Shown here piece after piece: positions 35,439 through 43,022 of a DNA stretch of 64,000 bases. The stretch spans positions 4,650,001-4,714,000 of the forward strand of contig NZ_CP154853.1 in NCBI RefSeq assembly GCF_047302405.1, read 5' to 3'. The translations under genes were made by a program, and so were the position numbers. Below the pieces are notes generated by a model, which searched no databases, was not told the origin of the DNA, and saw only the letters and a program-made list of their open reading frames with translations. Positions within the stretch are counted from its first letter, which is position 1; every line of letters starts with the position of its first letter. The stretch comes from Alkalihalobacillus sp047302405. GTDB taxonomy: Bacteria > Bacillota > Bacilli > Bacillales > Bacillaceae_D.

Positions 35439-36803
35439 ATGTACAAAATAGCAGTGGCAGGAACAGGTTATGTTGGTTTAGTAGCAGGTGTATGCTTTGC
35501 GGAAGTTGGTCATCAAGTCACTTGTGTAGATATTGATGAAGATAAGGTTAATCTAATGAAGTCTGGGGTTTCCCCAATATATGAAGCGAATTTACAAGAG
35601 TTAATGCAGAAAAATTTTGCAGCTGGGAGAATTGATTATACAACGGACTACCGATCTGCTTATAAGGATGCAGATGCGATCTTTATTGGTGTTGGTACGC
35701 CAGAACAGGCAGATGGTTCTGCGAATCTTTCATATATCGCAACCGTCGCAAGACAAATTGCTGAGTCCGTTGAGAAGGATTGTCTAGTTGTTGTAAAATC
35801 GACTGTTCCAGTTGGTACAAACGACAAAGTTGAGCAATTTATTCAAGATTTCTTAGTTAATGATGTAAAAATAGAAGTGGCTTCAAATCCGGAGTTTTTA
35901 GCACAAGGCTCAGCGGTGCACGATACACTTTATGCGGAAAGGGTCGTTATTGGAACGGAGAGCAAATGGGCAGAAGGTCTTCTTAAGTGTTTATATGAGC
36001 CATTTCACTTACCTATTGTTTCGGTTAATAGAAGGTCAGCTGAAATGATTAAGTATGCCTCAAATGATTTCCTAGCATTAAAAATCTCTTATATGAATGA
36101 CATTGCTAATCTTTGTGAATTAGTTGGTGCCGATATTCAAGATGTAGCCAAAGGGATGAGTTTTGACGAACGTATTGGCAGCAAGTTTTTAAATGCTGGG
36201 ATTGGTTATGGCGGTTCATGCTTCCCTAAAGATACAAAAGCGTTGGAGAATTTAGCAAGACAAAACGGCTATGAGTTGAAGACAGTTAAAGCGGCTATTG
36301 ATGTGAACGAAGAACAAAAGACCATGTTGTATAAAAAAGCTAGAAATCGATTAATTACGTTTAGCGGTCTTAAGGTTGCTGTGTTAGGGTTGACATTTAA
36401 GCCTGGAACAGACGATTTAAGAGAAGCGGCTTCGCTTGTGAATATTCCATTGTTATTGGAACAAGGGGCAAATATTTATGCTTTTGATCCTGTTGGTGCA
36501 GAGAATTTCGCTAAAGTGTATCCAGAAGGACAGAATGCAAAAGGCCATATCACTTATGTAACAAATGTAGAAGAAGCTTTAGAAGATGCAAATGTATGCT
36601 TTATCTTTACTGAGTGGGGAGAAGTAAAAGCAGTGAAACCTGAAGCTTATCAGAAGATGATGAGAACTCCTTTAGTCTATGATGGCAGAAATATTTATAG
36701 TATTGAAGACATGAAAGAAGCTGGAGTTGAGTATCACTCAATTGGACGCGAACAAGGTGTGAAAGGTTCGAAATCTTTGAATCTAGAAAATGTACAAGTT
36801 TAA
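35439..36803 (+). CDS. UDP-glucose 6-dehydrogenase (TuaD/Ugd)
   Basis: Oxidises UDP-glucose to UDP-glucuronate with two NAD. The 454 residues have the N-terminal Rossmann motif IAVAGTGYVGLVAGVCFAE, VVKSTVPVGT, SNPEFLAQGSAV and the catalytic-cysteine segment GIGYGGSCFPKDTKAL. The C-terminal domain shows VAVLGLTFKPGTDDLREAAS. ATG 35439 follows GGTAGGGG. In B. subtilis TuaD is a direct substrate of the YwqD kinase, so this enzyme is a likely regulatory target of the local kinase/phosphatase pair. Paralogues tuaD, ywqF and ytcA cannot be separated here. Confidence 0.93.
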   Translation: MYKIAVAGTGYVGLVAGVCFAEVGHQVTCVDIDEDKVNLMKSGVSPIYEANLQELMQKNFAAGRIDYTTDYRSAYKDADAIFIGVGTPEQADGSANLSYIATVARQIAESVEKDCLVVVKSTVPVGTNDKVEQFIQDFLVNDVKIEVASNPEFLAQGSAVHDTLYAERVVIGTESKWAEGLLKCLYEPFHLPIVSVNRRSAEMIKYASNDFLALKISYMNDIANLCELVGADIQDVAKGMSFDERIGSKFLNAGIGYGGSCFPKDTKALENLARQNGYELKTVKAAIDVNEEQKTMLYKKARNRLITFSGLKVAVLGLTFKPGTDDLREAASLVNIPLLLEQGANIYAFDPVGAENFAKVYPEGQNAKGHITYVTNVEEALEDANVCFIFTEWGEVKAVKPEAYQKMMRTPLVYDGRNIYSIEDMKEAGVEYHSIGREQGVKGSKSLNLENVQV

Positions 36804-36884
36804 TGAATGAATAGATAGCGCAAGAGATGTTCATGTGATTGGACGCTTCTAGTGGTAGTTGCTTATGTGAGTAAGGAAAAAGAA

Positions 36885-36929
36885 ACTGTGCCTCTATTAG
36901 GAACTTTAGTAGAGGTGCAGTATTTTTTT
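36885..36929 (+). terminator. Intrinsic terminator after UDP-glucose dehydrogenase
   Basis: ACTGTGCCTCTA / AGTAGAGGTGCAGT stem followed by a run of seven T. Confidence 0.82.
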
Positions 36930-36979
36930 GCGTTAATGGGAGGATTTGCGATTATATATTCGCAATATACCTAATTTTT

Positions 36980-37420
36980 TTACACTTCTTCGGTAACTTT
37001 TGAAGACCAGATAGGATAAAGTGTGATTAGGAACTGATTGATTACTAAAAGGATAAAAAGACAAACCAACACACCAGACCAGTTAATCAGGACATCCAGT
37101 ATACGTCCACTTCTGAAGAAAAATGGTTGAATGACTTCAGTAGCTAATCCATAACTGAATCCAATGAACCAACTCATTTTGAAGCTTTTTAAGCATAAGA
37201 CGAGAATAGCTGTTAAAATTATAAAAAAGAAAAAAAGCCCAACCTTTTGTGCAATCAGCGTTGAACTATTCATTTGATAGATTGTAAAGAAACTGGTGAA
37301 ATAAGGATTAATTGTGAATGAAAAGTAAATCTCTCCATGATGAATGAGTTCTTTGAAATTATTAGTAAGTGATAAGGCTAATATAAAGAGCATCCAACTT
37401 AATAATAGAACCACTCTCAT
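36980..37420 (-). CDS. VanZ-family membrane protein
   Basis: A 146-residue protein with four hydrophobic helices (about 2-20, 58-80, 83-100, 110-133). It has the VanZ-like signature GFSYGLATEVIQPFFFRSGRILDVLINWSGV, in which the E, Q, R and D positions are typical. VanZ proteins are associated with teicoplanin resistance in one operon, but most are of unknown role. AAAGGAAG precedes the start by nine bases. It lies alone on the minus strand, convergent to the polysaccharide cluster. Confidence 0.82.
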   Translation of the reverse strand: MRVVLLLSWMLFILALSLTNNFKELIHHGEIYFSFTINPYFTSFFTIYQMNSSTLIAQKVGLFFFFIILTAILVLCLKSFKMSWFIGFSYGLATEVIQPFFFRSGRILDVLINWSGVLVCLFILLVINQFLITLYPIWSSKVTEEV

Positions 37421-37528
37421 TTACATACACTTCCTTTCGTTATTAATAGTTTTGTCAGAGAGAGTGGAAAGTATACGAGTGTAAAAGATAGAACAAGAAC
37501 GCCTAAATCATATAATAGGAGGTTTCCC

Positions 37529-37669
37529 ATGATTATTTCAGAAAAGCTCACTCAGCAAGAACTGCTAAAACTACTTATTGATATCAATTCAAGAGCGGAA
37601 GCAAACGAAAATCTTCAAGTATCAGAAGTGATAGAGGCGATTGTGGAAAGGTTAAAAATTTATGTGTAA
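37529..37669 (+). CDS. 46-residue hypothetical protein
   Basis: Short frame with an excellent ribosome site (ATAGGAGGT, 37515-37523) before ATG 37529. It encodes MIISEKLTQQELLKLLIDIN then SRAEANENLQVSEVIEAIVE and RLKIYV, which should be mostly helical and charged. Its 3' end overlaps the next small gene by eight bases, indicating coupled translation. No family is recognised; it lacks the SxxLD motif of Spo0E-like proteins, which it otherwise resembles in size. Confidence 0.6.
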   Translation: MIISEKLTQQELLKLLIDINSRAEANENLQVSEVIEAIVERLKIYV

Positions 37670-37868
37670 AGAAGGCAATGTGGAGAATCCCTCTAAAGAT
37701 AAAAAGTTTGATGAATATCCAAAATCACTCAAAAAAGCCCTTCGTTATATTAGGCAAGACGCAAAGTTAGAAGACTTGGATAAGATTGAGCGTACATTCC
37801 TCGACTTTATTAATACACGTCGGAAGGAATTGCAACAAAAAAACTATAACAACCTCTATACAAAGTAG
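37662..37868 (+). CDS. 68-residue hypothetical protein
   Basis: Starts at ATG 37662 inside the end of the preceding frame. It is rich in Lys, Asp and Glu with a probable helical core (SLKKALRYIRQDAKLEDLDK followed by IERTFLDFINTRRKELQQ). It may bind nucleic acid or another protein. A hairpin with a T tail follows, so the two small genes form a complete transcription unit. I do not recognise the family. Confidence 0.55.
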   Translation: MCKEGNVENPSKDKKFDEYPKSLKKALRYIRQDAKLEDLDKIERTFLDFINTRRKELQQKNYNNLYTK

Positions 37869-37870
37869 AA

Positions 37871-37911
37871 AGAAGGATGTTTCTCTTTTATAAAGAGGCG
37901 TTTTATTAAGA
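37871..37911 (+). terminator. Probable terminator after the two small genes
   Basis: CTCTTT / AAAGAG stem with flanking partial pairing and a TTTTATT tail. Confidence 0.6.
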
Positions 37912-37964
37912 TTTGAAGTCTGAATAATTAGTTTATTTACCTCGCTATTCTCTTAAACAAACAT

Positions 37965-38468
37965 TTAATTATCGCTTCTGTTCTCTCTATAAGCATAGAA
38001 GTTACCATTCCCAAACCGAAAGACACAATAGGCTGTTCGGTGCATTTGTCTTTCTAAAGTGGCAAATGAAATAGGGGCGGTTAAAGTTTCTCGGTTAACA
38101 AACTGTATAATCGATTGAGTTGAATCAGTTGGGTGTTTTTTGTATATGTAGACATTATGAAAGAAGATCCAGATGTTATCGATTGATTGTGGTGAGTGGG
38201 TAGGAAAGGCGTATAGATTTTGACTTGGGTTAATCGGAATTGGAATTTTACTCTGGATTCCGGTGTTGTGGATGACGGCACTTTTTCTGCCATCATAGGA
38301 GGCCCCTCCGTCTAAGCAAGCCGTATGGATGATTTGGTTTGGGGGTTGTTTGACTTTATAGATTTGGTTTATCTCTTTGACGTAGGCTTCATGATCGATG
38401 GCGAAGGAGGGACGGATGTAGAGCGTTTCGTTTGTTGGTTCGTAAGTAGGGAAAAGTGTTTTGGACAT
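37965..38468 (-). CDS. comK: ComK-family competence transcription factor (divergent)
   Basis: ComK is the master activator of DNA-uptake genes. The 167-residue product matches the family centre: ACLDGGASYDGRKSAV corresponds to B. subtilis 'SSYAGRKAG', PIPINPSQNLYAFPTHSP to 'MVDPSNQIFLFPT', and IWIFFHNVY, APISFATLERQMHRTAY to 'WISHVHV' and 'PISYNSFENQVYRTA'. It is shorter than the 192-residue B. subtilis protein, mainly at the C-terminus. ATG 38468 is preceded by AAGGAG eight bases upstream and preferred over TTG 38474. Short ComK variants exist in many Bacillaceae; whether this one drives competence is open. Confidence 0.8.
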   Translation of the reverse strand: MSKTLFPTYEPTNETLYIRPSFAIDHEAYVKEINQIYKVKQPPNQIIHTACLDGGASYDGRKSAVIHNTGIQSKIPIPINPSQNLYAFPTHSPQSIDNIWIFFHNVYIYKKHPTDSTQSIIQFVNRETLTAPISFATLERQMHRTAYCVFRFGNGNFYAYRENRSDN

Positions 38469-38533
38469 TGGCAAAGCTCCTTTAGTATTGGAATGGAAGT
38501 GATTCGAGGGTAATGTCGTGGATTAGGCTTTAG

Positions 38534-38848
38534 CTAGAGGTCTTCATTTTGTTGTTTGATTAATTTAACTAGTTCTTGATCGATATGGCTCATTTCCTTT
38601 TCGAAGCTTTCTTTGCCAAAGTAGTTACGAATTAGTAAGTATGTTTGGAAATTCATCGTCGCATCCCCATTTTCAATTTTAACCAAGTAGCGTTCGGAGA
38701 TTTTAAGTTGATAAGCTAGTTCATCTTGGCTGATATCGTCTACTTTTCGAAGTGCTCGAATGATGTTTCCGACTTCTTTGTTGAGCTGCTCTTTTAATAG
38801 TTTCATCTTTTTCGCATCTTCTTCTTCAGGCGTTTCATAGTTTTTCAA
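38534..38848 (-). CDS. Small XRE-type helix-turn-helix regulator
   Basis: A 104-residue protein with a Cro/CI-type helix-turn-helix (VGNIIRALRKVDDISQDELA then YQLKISERYLVKIENGDATM), preceded by a short acidic region and followed by a helical tail. I chose TTG 38848 because AAAAAGGAG is nine bases upstream; a longer frame reaches 38884 without a ribosome site. It lies just upstream of the ComK-family gene on the same strand (65 bases between), so it may be cotranscribed with or regulate it. Targets are unknown. Confidence 0.75.
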   Translation of the reverse strand: MKNYETPEEEDAKKMKLLKEQLNKEVGNIIRALRKVDDISQDELAYQLKISERYLVKIENGDATMNFQTYLLIRNYFGKESFEKEMSHIDQELVKLIKQQNEDL

Positions 38849-38884
38849 TGAGAATATCTCCTTTTTAAAACTATCATCAGCCAA

Positions 38885-39327
38885 TGAAAAAGAATGAGGA
38901 ATGAACGATAATTCATATAATTACATTTAATGGATGTTGAAATGGATTTATTTTTAGGTCCTATGAGGTGTATTTGTGATATGTGTCTGTCACTTGAAGA
39001 CACAACAGATGAGTTAAACAGTTAATTAGGAGGGTTTTTGTGATTTGTTAGTAAACCTTTTGGCGAAGGATGGTAAATGGATTTCCGTTTAGTGGTAAAT
39101 GACTTGGCAATGGTCGTAAAATCAAGTTGCCGTACTCATCTCATTACGGCCAATGAAATGTAAAACCTCTGACATAGTTTTTACCACCGAATGATAGACT
39201 GTTTACCACCGTAAATCATCTGGTGATCAATGATAGAAAACCATACTTTTAAGCATCAAAATGTTATAATGCCTATTATCATTTATGAAAACTTGAATAA
39301 TTAGAATATTTATGGAGGTTTAAGAAT
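38885..39327. other. Gene-free stretch with GGTAAA / TTTACC repeats
   Basis: No gene is supported here. TGGTAAATGG and TGGTAAATGA occur near 39,069 and 39,093, and TTTACCACCG-type sequences occur near 39,180 and 39,200 in the opposite sense. Together they give an inverted arrangement between the divergent XRE and oxidase genes. It might be an operator region, but the spacing is irregular. Confidence 0.35.
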
Positions 39328-40467
39328 ATGAACTATGATGTAATCATCATTGGTGCTGGTTCAATGGGCATGGCAGCAGGTTATTATTTATCTAAGAGTG
39401 GAAAGAAAACTTTATTACTAGACTCCTTTAACCCACCACATAACAAAGGGAGCCATCATGGGGAGACAAGAATTATTCGATATGCTTATGCGGAGGGGGA
39501 GGAATATGTACCCCTTATTCTAAAAGCTCAGGAATTATGGAGAGATTTAGAAAGGGCTAGTGAAAAGAAATTATTGATTCAAACAGGAGTGTTAGGGGGT
39601 GGAAATGAACAATCCGATTTTATCCAAAATATTATCACGAGTGCTAACAAGTATTCGTTACCACTGGAGGTTATGGATTCAAGTGAAGTTCAGCGTCGGT
39701 GGTCTGGAATTTCGTTACCTAACGATTTTGTTGGTTGCTTTGAACCGACATCAGGTGTCTTAAAATGTGAGGAAAGTATTAAAGCCTATCAAGAGCTTGC
39801 CGAATTACACGGTGCTACTATCCTTACAAATAGTAAAGTAAGAGACATGTCTGTTGAAAGCGATCGTGTGACAATCAAGACGGACGAACAGACCTTTTAT
39901 TCGGAATCGTTAGTCGTTTCTGCAGGAGCAGGGTCTAGGAATCTACTAGCTATGCTCGATTTAGATCTTCCGCTTACACCAGTAAGAAAGACGTTTGCTT
40001 GGTTTGATGCGAATGAAAAAATCTATAATCATCAGAGCTTTCCTGCTTTTACATTTGAGACATCTCAAGGAATCTATTACGGTTTTCCGAGTATTGATGG
40101 GGCAGGGATCAAAGTAGGTCGTCATGATGGCGGAGAGAAGATAAATCCAGATATTTCAATGAAAGAATTTGGTGAAGCCTCAGAGGATAAAGGGGATTTG
40201 GTCCAATTTTTGAAACAACATATCCCTGAGATTGATCAATTGAAATACGGAAAAACATGTATGTACACTCTTACCCCAGATGAAAAATTTATCATAGATT
40301 TACATCCGAAATATTCCAATGTTGCAATAGCAGCAGGCTTCTCCGGACACGGATTCAAATTCAGTAGTGCAGTTGGACAAGCCCTAAGTCATTTAATTAT
40401 GTCAGGTGAGAATGACATCGATCTATCTCCGTTTTCGATTAATCGGTTTTTGGATGAAGAAAAATAA
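39328..40467 (+). CDS. FAD-dependent N-methyl amino-acid oxidase (SolA/sarcosine oxidase family)
   Basis: Monomeric sarcosine oxidase/N-methyltryptophan oxidase family enzyme of 379 residues. It oxidatively demethylates N-methyl amino acids with release of formaldehyde and peroxide. The dinucleotide-binding motif VIIGAGSMGMAAGYYLSKSG opens the protein. Other conserved parts are GSHHGETRIIRYAYAEGEEY, YYGFPSIDGAGIKVGRHDGG and the late KTCMYTLTPDEKFIID. The Cys in that last motif is the covalent FAD attachment site, and GFSGHGFKFSSAVG closes the family signature. ATG 39328 follows GGAGG. Stand-alone gene; substrate not predictable. Confidence 0.9.
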   Translation: MNYDVIIIGAGSMGMAAGYYLSKSGKKTLLLDSFNPPHNKGSHHGETRIIRYAYAEGEEYVPLILKAQELWRDLERASEKKLLIQTGVLGGGNEQSDFIQNIITSANKYSLPLEVMDSSEVQRRWSGISLPNDFVGCFEPTSGVLKCEESIKAYQELAELHGATILTNSKVRDMSVESDRVTIKTDEQTFYSESLVVSAGAGSRNLLAMLDLDLPLTPVRKTFAWFDANEKIYNHQSFPAFTFETSQGIYYGFPSIDGAGIKVGRHDGGEKINPDISMKEFGEASEDKGDLVQFLKQHIPEIDQLKYGKTCMYTLTPDEKFIIDLHPKYSNVAIAAGFSGHGFKFSSAVGQALSHLIMSGENDIDLSPFSINRFLDEEK

Positions 40468-40649
40468 TTAACGAATCAAAGTTATCTGCTGCACAACGAT
40501 AATGTTTGGGAAGAGCGGGGACGGTTCTCGCACTTCCTGATTGGTGGAATGTACTCAAGCATATTAACAGATATAATTGGATAGAAAGAAAAGATATTGA
40601 ATCTGACCTTAAAGAAACCAAGTCGTTGAATATACGTGCTGACGAGGTA

Positions 40650-40745
40650 AGGGATAGGTCCCGGTCCCGTCACCTCCTGATAAATAACGAAAAGCTTCCT
40701 CGCAGTGAGGATGCTTTTCGACATATTTCGTGGAGCGACACATAA
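40650..40745. repeat. Hairpin-element copy A (uninterrupted right half)
   Basis: GGTCCCGGTCCCGTCACC, then GAAAAGCTTCCTCGCAGTGA and GGATGCTTTTCGACATAT, then TTCGTGGAGCGACACA. The hairpin and following bases match copy B at 47,456 nearly base for base, including the sequence that flanks the group II intron there. A related string GGGGACGGTTCTCGCACTT lies just upstream (about 40,514). The 40,468-40,746 gap holds no credible gene. The hairpin may also terminate the antitoxin transcript arriving from the minus strand. Confidence 0.6.
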
Positions 40746-40746
40746 A

Positions 40747-41805
40747 CTAATTTCTCTGTAGCAATATTAATGTTCGATACATTGAATCAAAAAAATGATG
40801 AATATCGTCTTTTTTAATTACCCAATCGCAACTCGCATCATCAGGCAAATCTGCGCGCGTTTTTCGCCAAGGATACTCCATATGTGTTAAGTCCTCTAAA
40901 AATTTCGCTTCAAATTTACTATATTTATCCCATATCCAATGCAATATACTCAACTGATCAGATGTTAAGTCTAAATCATGAATCGATATACTAAAATCTT
41001 TATCAATTCTCTTCGAACCATACGACTTATATCGATGATACAAATCAGGAATGACGGGACCATGTTGCCATGCCTGGAAATTATCTTCAAATAAATCGTG
41101 TCCAGTGAAAGCGTGGCTCCATCCCTGAGCAAAATACATTAATTTCTGAAGTTTTAAAGGGGAAACTCTTAAATCGTCTTCAGCCTCCTTATTAAATTCT
41201 TGCCCTTTTATAATAAAAAACTTCTCTACTGTTTCTGTAGAAGTCATGTGCCATCTATCATCTATACCTTTTATATTTAACAAAGTAAGCCTGTCATCTA
41301 ACCCCTTTAATAACTCACTCGATTTTACTGTATCTAATAAAAAAGATAACCTTTCTTCAAGTGCTCTTCTAGGCTTCTCTTCAAGTTCATCACGATAATT
41401 ATCAAATGCTCGTTTCATCGCGCGTGGATCTAAATATGTTTTAAAATGAGTATCATGTTTCTTCGTCTGTAAACTTCCATTTTCATACCGAGAGATAGTA
41501 GCAGGGCTCCATCCAATTAATTTAGCCATTACGCGCGTACTAACCTGATAAAGTTCGTTACGAACATAACGAAAATCTTCTGCTTTTAACATCTCTTTCT
41601 TTTCCTGATATTTACGATAAATCGTATTATAGTTTCGATCTGTTAATTCATCGTTATCTGTGTACTTTCCACATTTTGTACACTCATAACGTTCAGCTTT
41701 ATATGTGATAGTTTCGCCATGCAATTCAACTTTATCTGTAACAAATTTATGTTCAACCGGAGTTCGTTCAAAACAATGAACACAGAATTTTAATTGTAAC
41801 GTCAT
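40747..41805 (-). CDS. Antitoxin: zinc finger + HTH + Panacea (SocA-like/DUF4065) domain
   Basis: A 352-residue protein with three parts. An MqsA-like zinc finger has Cys8/Cys11 and Cys42/Cys45 (FCVHC, YECTKCGKY). An XRE-type helix-turn-helix (about 92-125) contains RVMAKLIGWSPATISRYENG. The C-terminal domain (about 205-340) carries LQKLMYFAQGWSHAFTG and WQHGPVIPDLYHRYKSYG, the hallmark of SocA/GepA/Panacea. Panacea is known as an antitoxin domain able to neutralise many unrelated toxins. The ribosome site AGGAGG is well placed. The upstream 141-residue gene on the same strand, 31 bases away, looks like an MqsR-type toxin, making a toxin-first operon. Confidence 0.88.
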   Translation of the reverse strand: MTLQLKFCVHCFERTPVEHKFVTDKVELHGETITYKAERYECTKCGKYTDNDELTDRNYNTIYRKYQEKKEMLKAEDFRYVRNELYQVSTRVMAKLIGWSPATISRYENGSLQTKKHDTHFKTYLDPRAMKRAFDNYRDELEEKPRRALEERLSFLLDTVKSSELLKGLDDRLTLLNIKGIDDRWHMTSTETVEKFFIIKGQEFNKEAEDDLRVSPLKLQKLMYFAQGWSHAFTGHDLFEDNFQAWQHGPVIPDLYHRYKSYGSKRIDKDFSISIHDLDLTSDQLSILHWIWDKYSKFEAKFLEDLTHMEYPWRKTRADLPDDASCDWVIKKDDIHHFFDSMYRTLILLQRN

Positions 41806-41836
41806 ATTTTTTTCCTCCTGTTTTTCATACCCCCCC

Positions 41837-42262
41837 TCATGATGTTAGGAGGGGGTATGTGATTGTACGATCTGGTTTATGAAAAGAAACACAACAGGTA
41901 AAAGGGCCATCATTGTCTTCAATAAAACTGAACTTCATATAAACTTCCATCGTTTCATTTCCAGTAACGACCTTTCCAAATTCCCACATATCACTATTTC
42001 TCAATCGTGGAGGCACATTGCTGCTCCCATTTGGATTGGGGCCTCTGTAATAATCTTCATAAGTTAGTTCTTCTTCAACAATTCGCCTTACATCTGCGGG
42101 TCTAAATCCTAATTCCAACAAAGTAGCTTCGTTTTTATCTCTTTGTACTAATAGGATAAAATGGTCATTTCCCCGATGAATACAATCAACAATCTTCTTT
42201 AAAATGTCTTCAACTTGGGCCTGTGTAGCTCCGTTGAATGCCTCCAATAAAACCACATCCAT
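41837..42262 (-). CDS. Probable MqsR-like toxin
   Basis: A 141-residue protein whose order of elements matches MqsR ribonuclease toxins. DKNEATLLELGFRPADVRRI corresponds to MqsR's 'ADELGLDFDGMCNVI', LTYEDYYRGP to 'LSESDFYKS', MWEFGKVV to 'IWQDVYRP', and MEVYMKFSFIED with CCVSFHKP to 'VYLKITVI' and 'LIVSFKEK'. MqsR cleaves mRNA at GC-rich codons in E. coli. The ribosome site at the chosen start is weak. It is followed by a Panacea-domain antitoxin. Identification rests on remembered motif order, not a computed alignment, so it remains probable. Confidence 0.72.
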   Translation of the reverse strand: MDVVLLEAFNGATQAQVEDILKKIVDCIHRGNDHFILLVQRDKNEATLLELGFRPADVRRIVEEELTYEDYYRGPNPNGSSNVPPRLRNSDMWEFGKVVTGNETMEVYMKFSFIEDNDGPFTCCVSFHKPDRTITYPLLTS

Positions 42263-42351
42263 TATTAAGATTAGTGTTCTCAGTCATATGATATTTTATT
42301 CAAGGATAACACTTTTTGTTATCGATTAATAACATTTTATCATTTAGTAGC

Positions 42352-42412
42352 GGTACCTGTCACTACCTAAAGATTGTCGGAATACGAACCGTCCCCCCGC
42401 TTCCCCAGGAAC
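42352..42412. repeat. Hairpin-element copy D (left end only)
   Basis: GGTACCTGTCACTACC then TAAAGATTGTCGGAATA matches the left end of the copy at 57,451. It is followed by GAACCGTCCCCCCGC, the reverse complement of the GGGGACGGTTC string found near 40,514. Confidence 0.5.
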
Positions 42413-42448
42413 ACTTGACATTTAAAATAGTTGAGATTAACATATTAG

Positions 42449-42490
42449 GTAATTAATTAATTAATTAAATTAATTAAGTTAATTAAGTTG
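42449..42490. repeat. AATT-rich simple repeat
   Basis: Repeated TTAATTAA/AATTAATT units form a low-complexity, palindromic AT tract in the 760-bp gap 42,263-43,022. The rest of the gap holds element copy D and a decayed lipoprotein frame. Confidence 0.6.
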
Positions 42491-42839
42491 GATTTAAAAT
42501 GATATCAAAGCAAGTAGGTTATGAGTCTATTACTTTAGAAAGCGAGGTGATAATGTCATTTTGAAGTGTTTATATTGAAAGCGTAAACAAGTGTAGTTCT
42601 TTGGATTCTGATTTTAAAACAGATAATTAGGAGTGCAAGTGTAGCGGTCGATGAACGGATTTGTTCGTTTAAAATAATCTGAATTTTCGATCATTTATAT
42701 TGTGCAAGTAAGAAGTCCTTTATAATGGCTAGGTCAGGCGATAATCTTCTCCAATTCCAATAAAAGGGACTAATGTGGGGATTTACTGAATATACGGACT
42801 TTCTTGTGTGTGACTTTAGTAAAGTTGGAGGGATTTAAA

Positions 42840-43003
42840 TGAAAAAAGTTTTTGTCTTTAATTTTAATACTCGTTGCGGCATGAAGAAGTCTACAAATTT
42901 TGAAGATAAACTCCCAATGGTCCAAGGAGAGACTTTAGGAGGTGATTACTTCTCTATAAAAAGATAATGTCGAAATTCCCTAAAGAATATGGTGAAAATT
43001 AAA
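42840..43003 (+). pseudogene. Remnant of a lipoprotein gene upstream of the GH30 gene
   Basis: GGAGGG precedes ATG 42840. Read with one frameshift, the start becomes MKKVF-LSLILILVAA, a lipoprotein-like signal, but a stop falls at the lipobox. Further on, NFEDKLPMVQGETLGGDYFS joins, with another shift, to DNVEIPKEYGEN and a stop. This looks like the two ends of a secreted protein with the middle deleted, perhaps a sugar-binding lipoprotein. In the unshifted frame a 42-residue ORF is also possible. Confidence 0.35.
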
Positions 43004-43022
43004 AGGAGGAAAGGATATTAAA

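Noticed and set aside
40506..40745. 79-codon plus-strand ORF after the amine oxidase
   Set aside because: It runs through the GGGGACGGTTC string and element copy A, has no plausible start site, and its peptide is not coherent.
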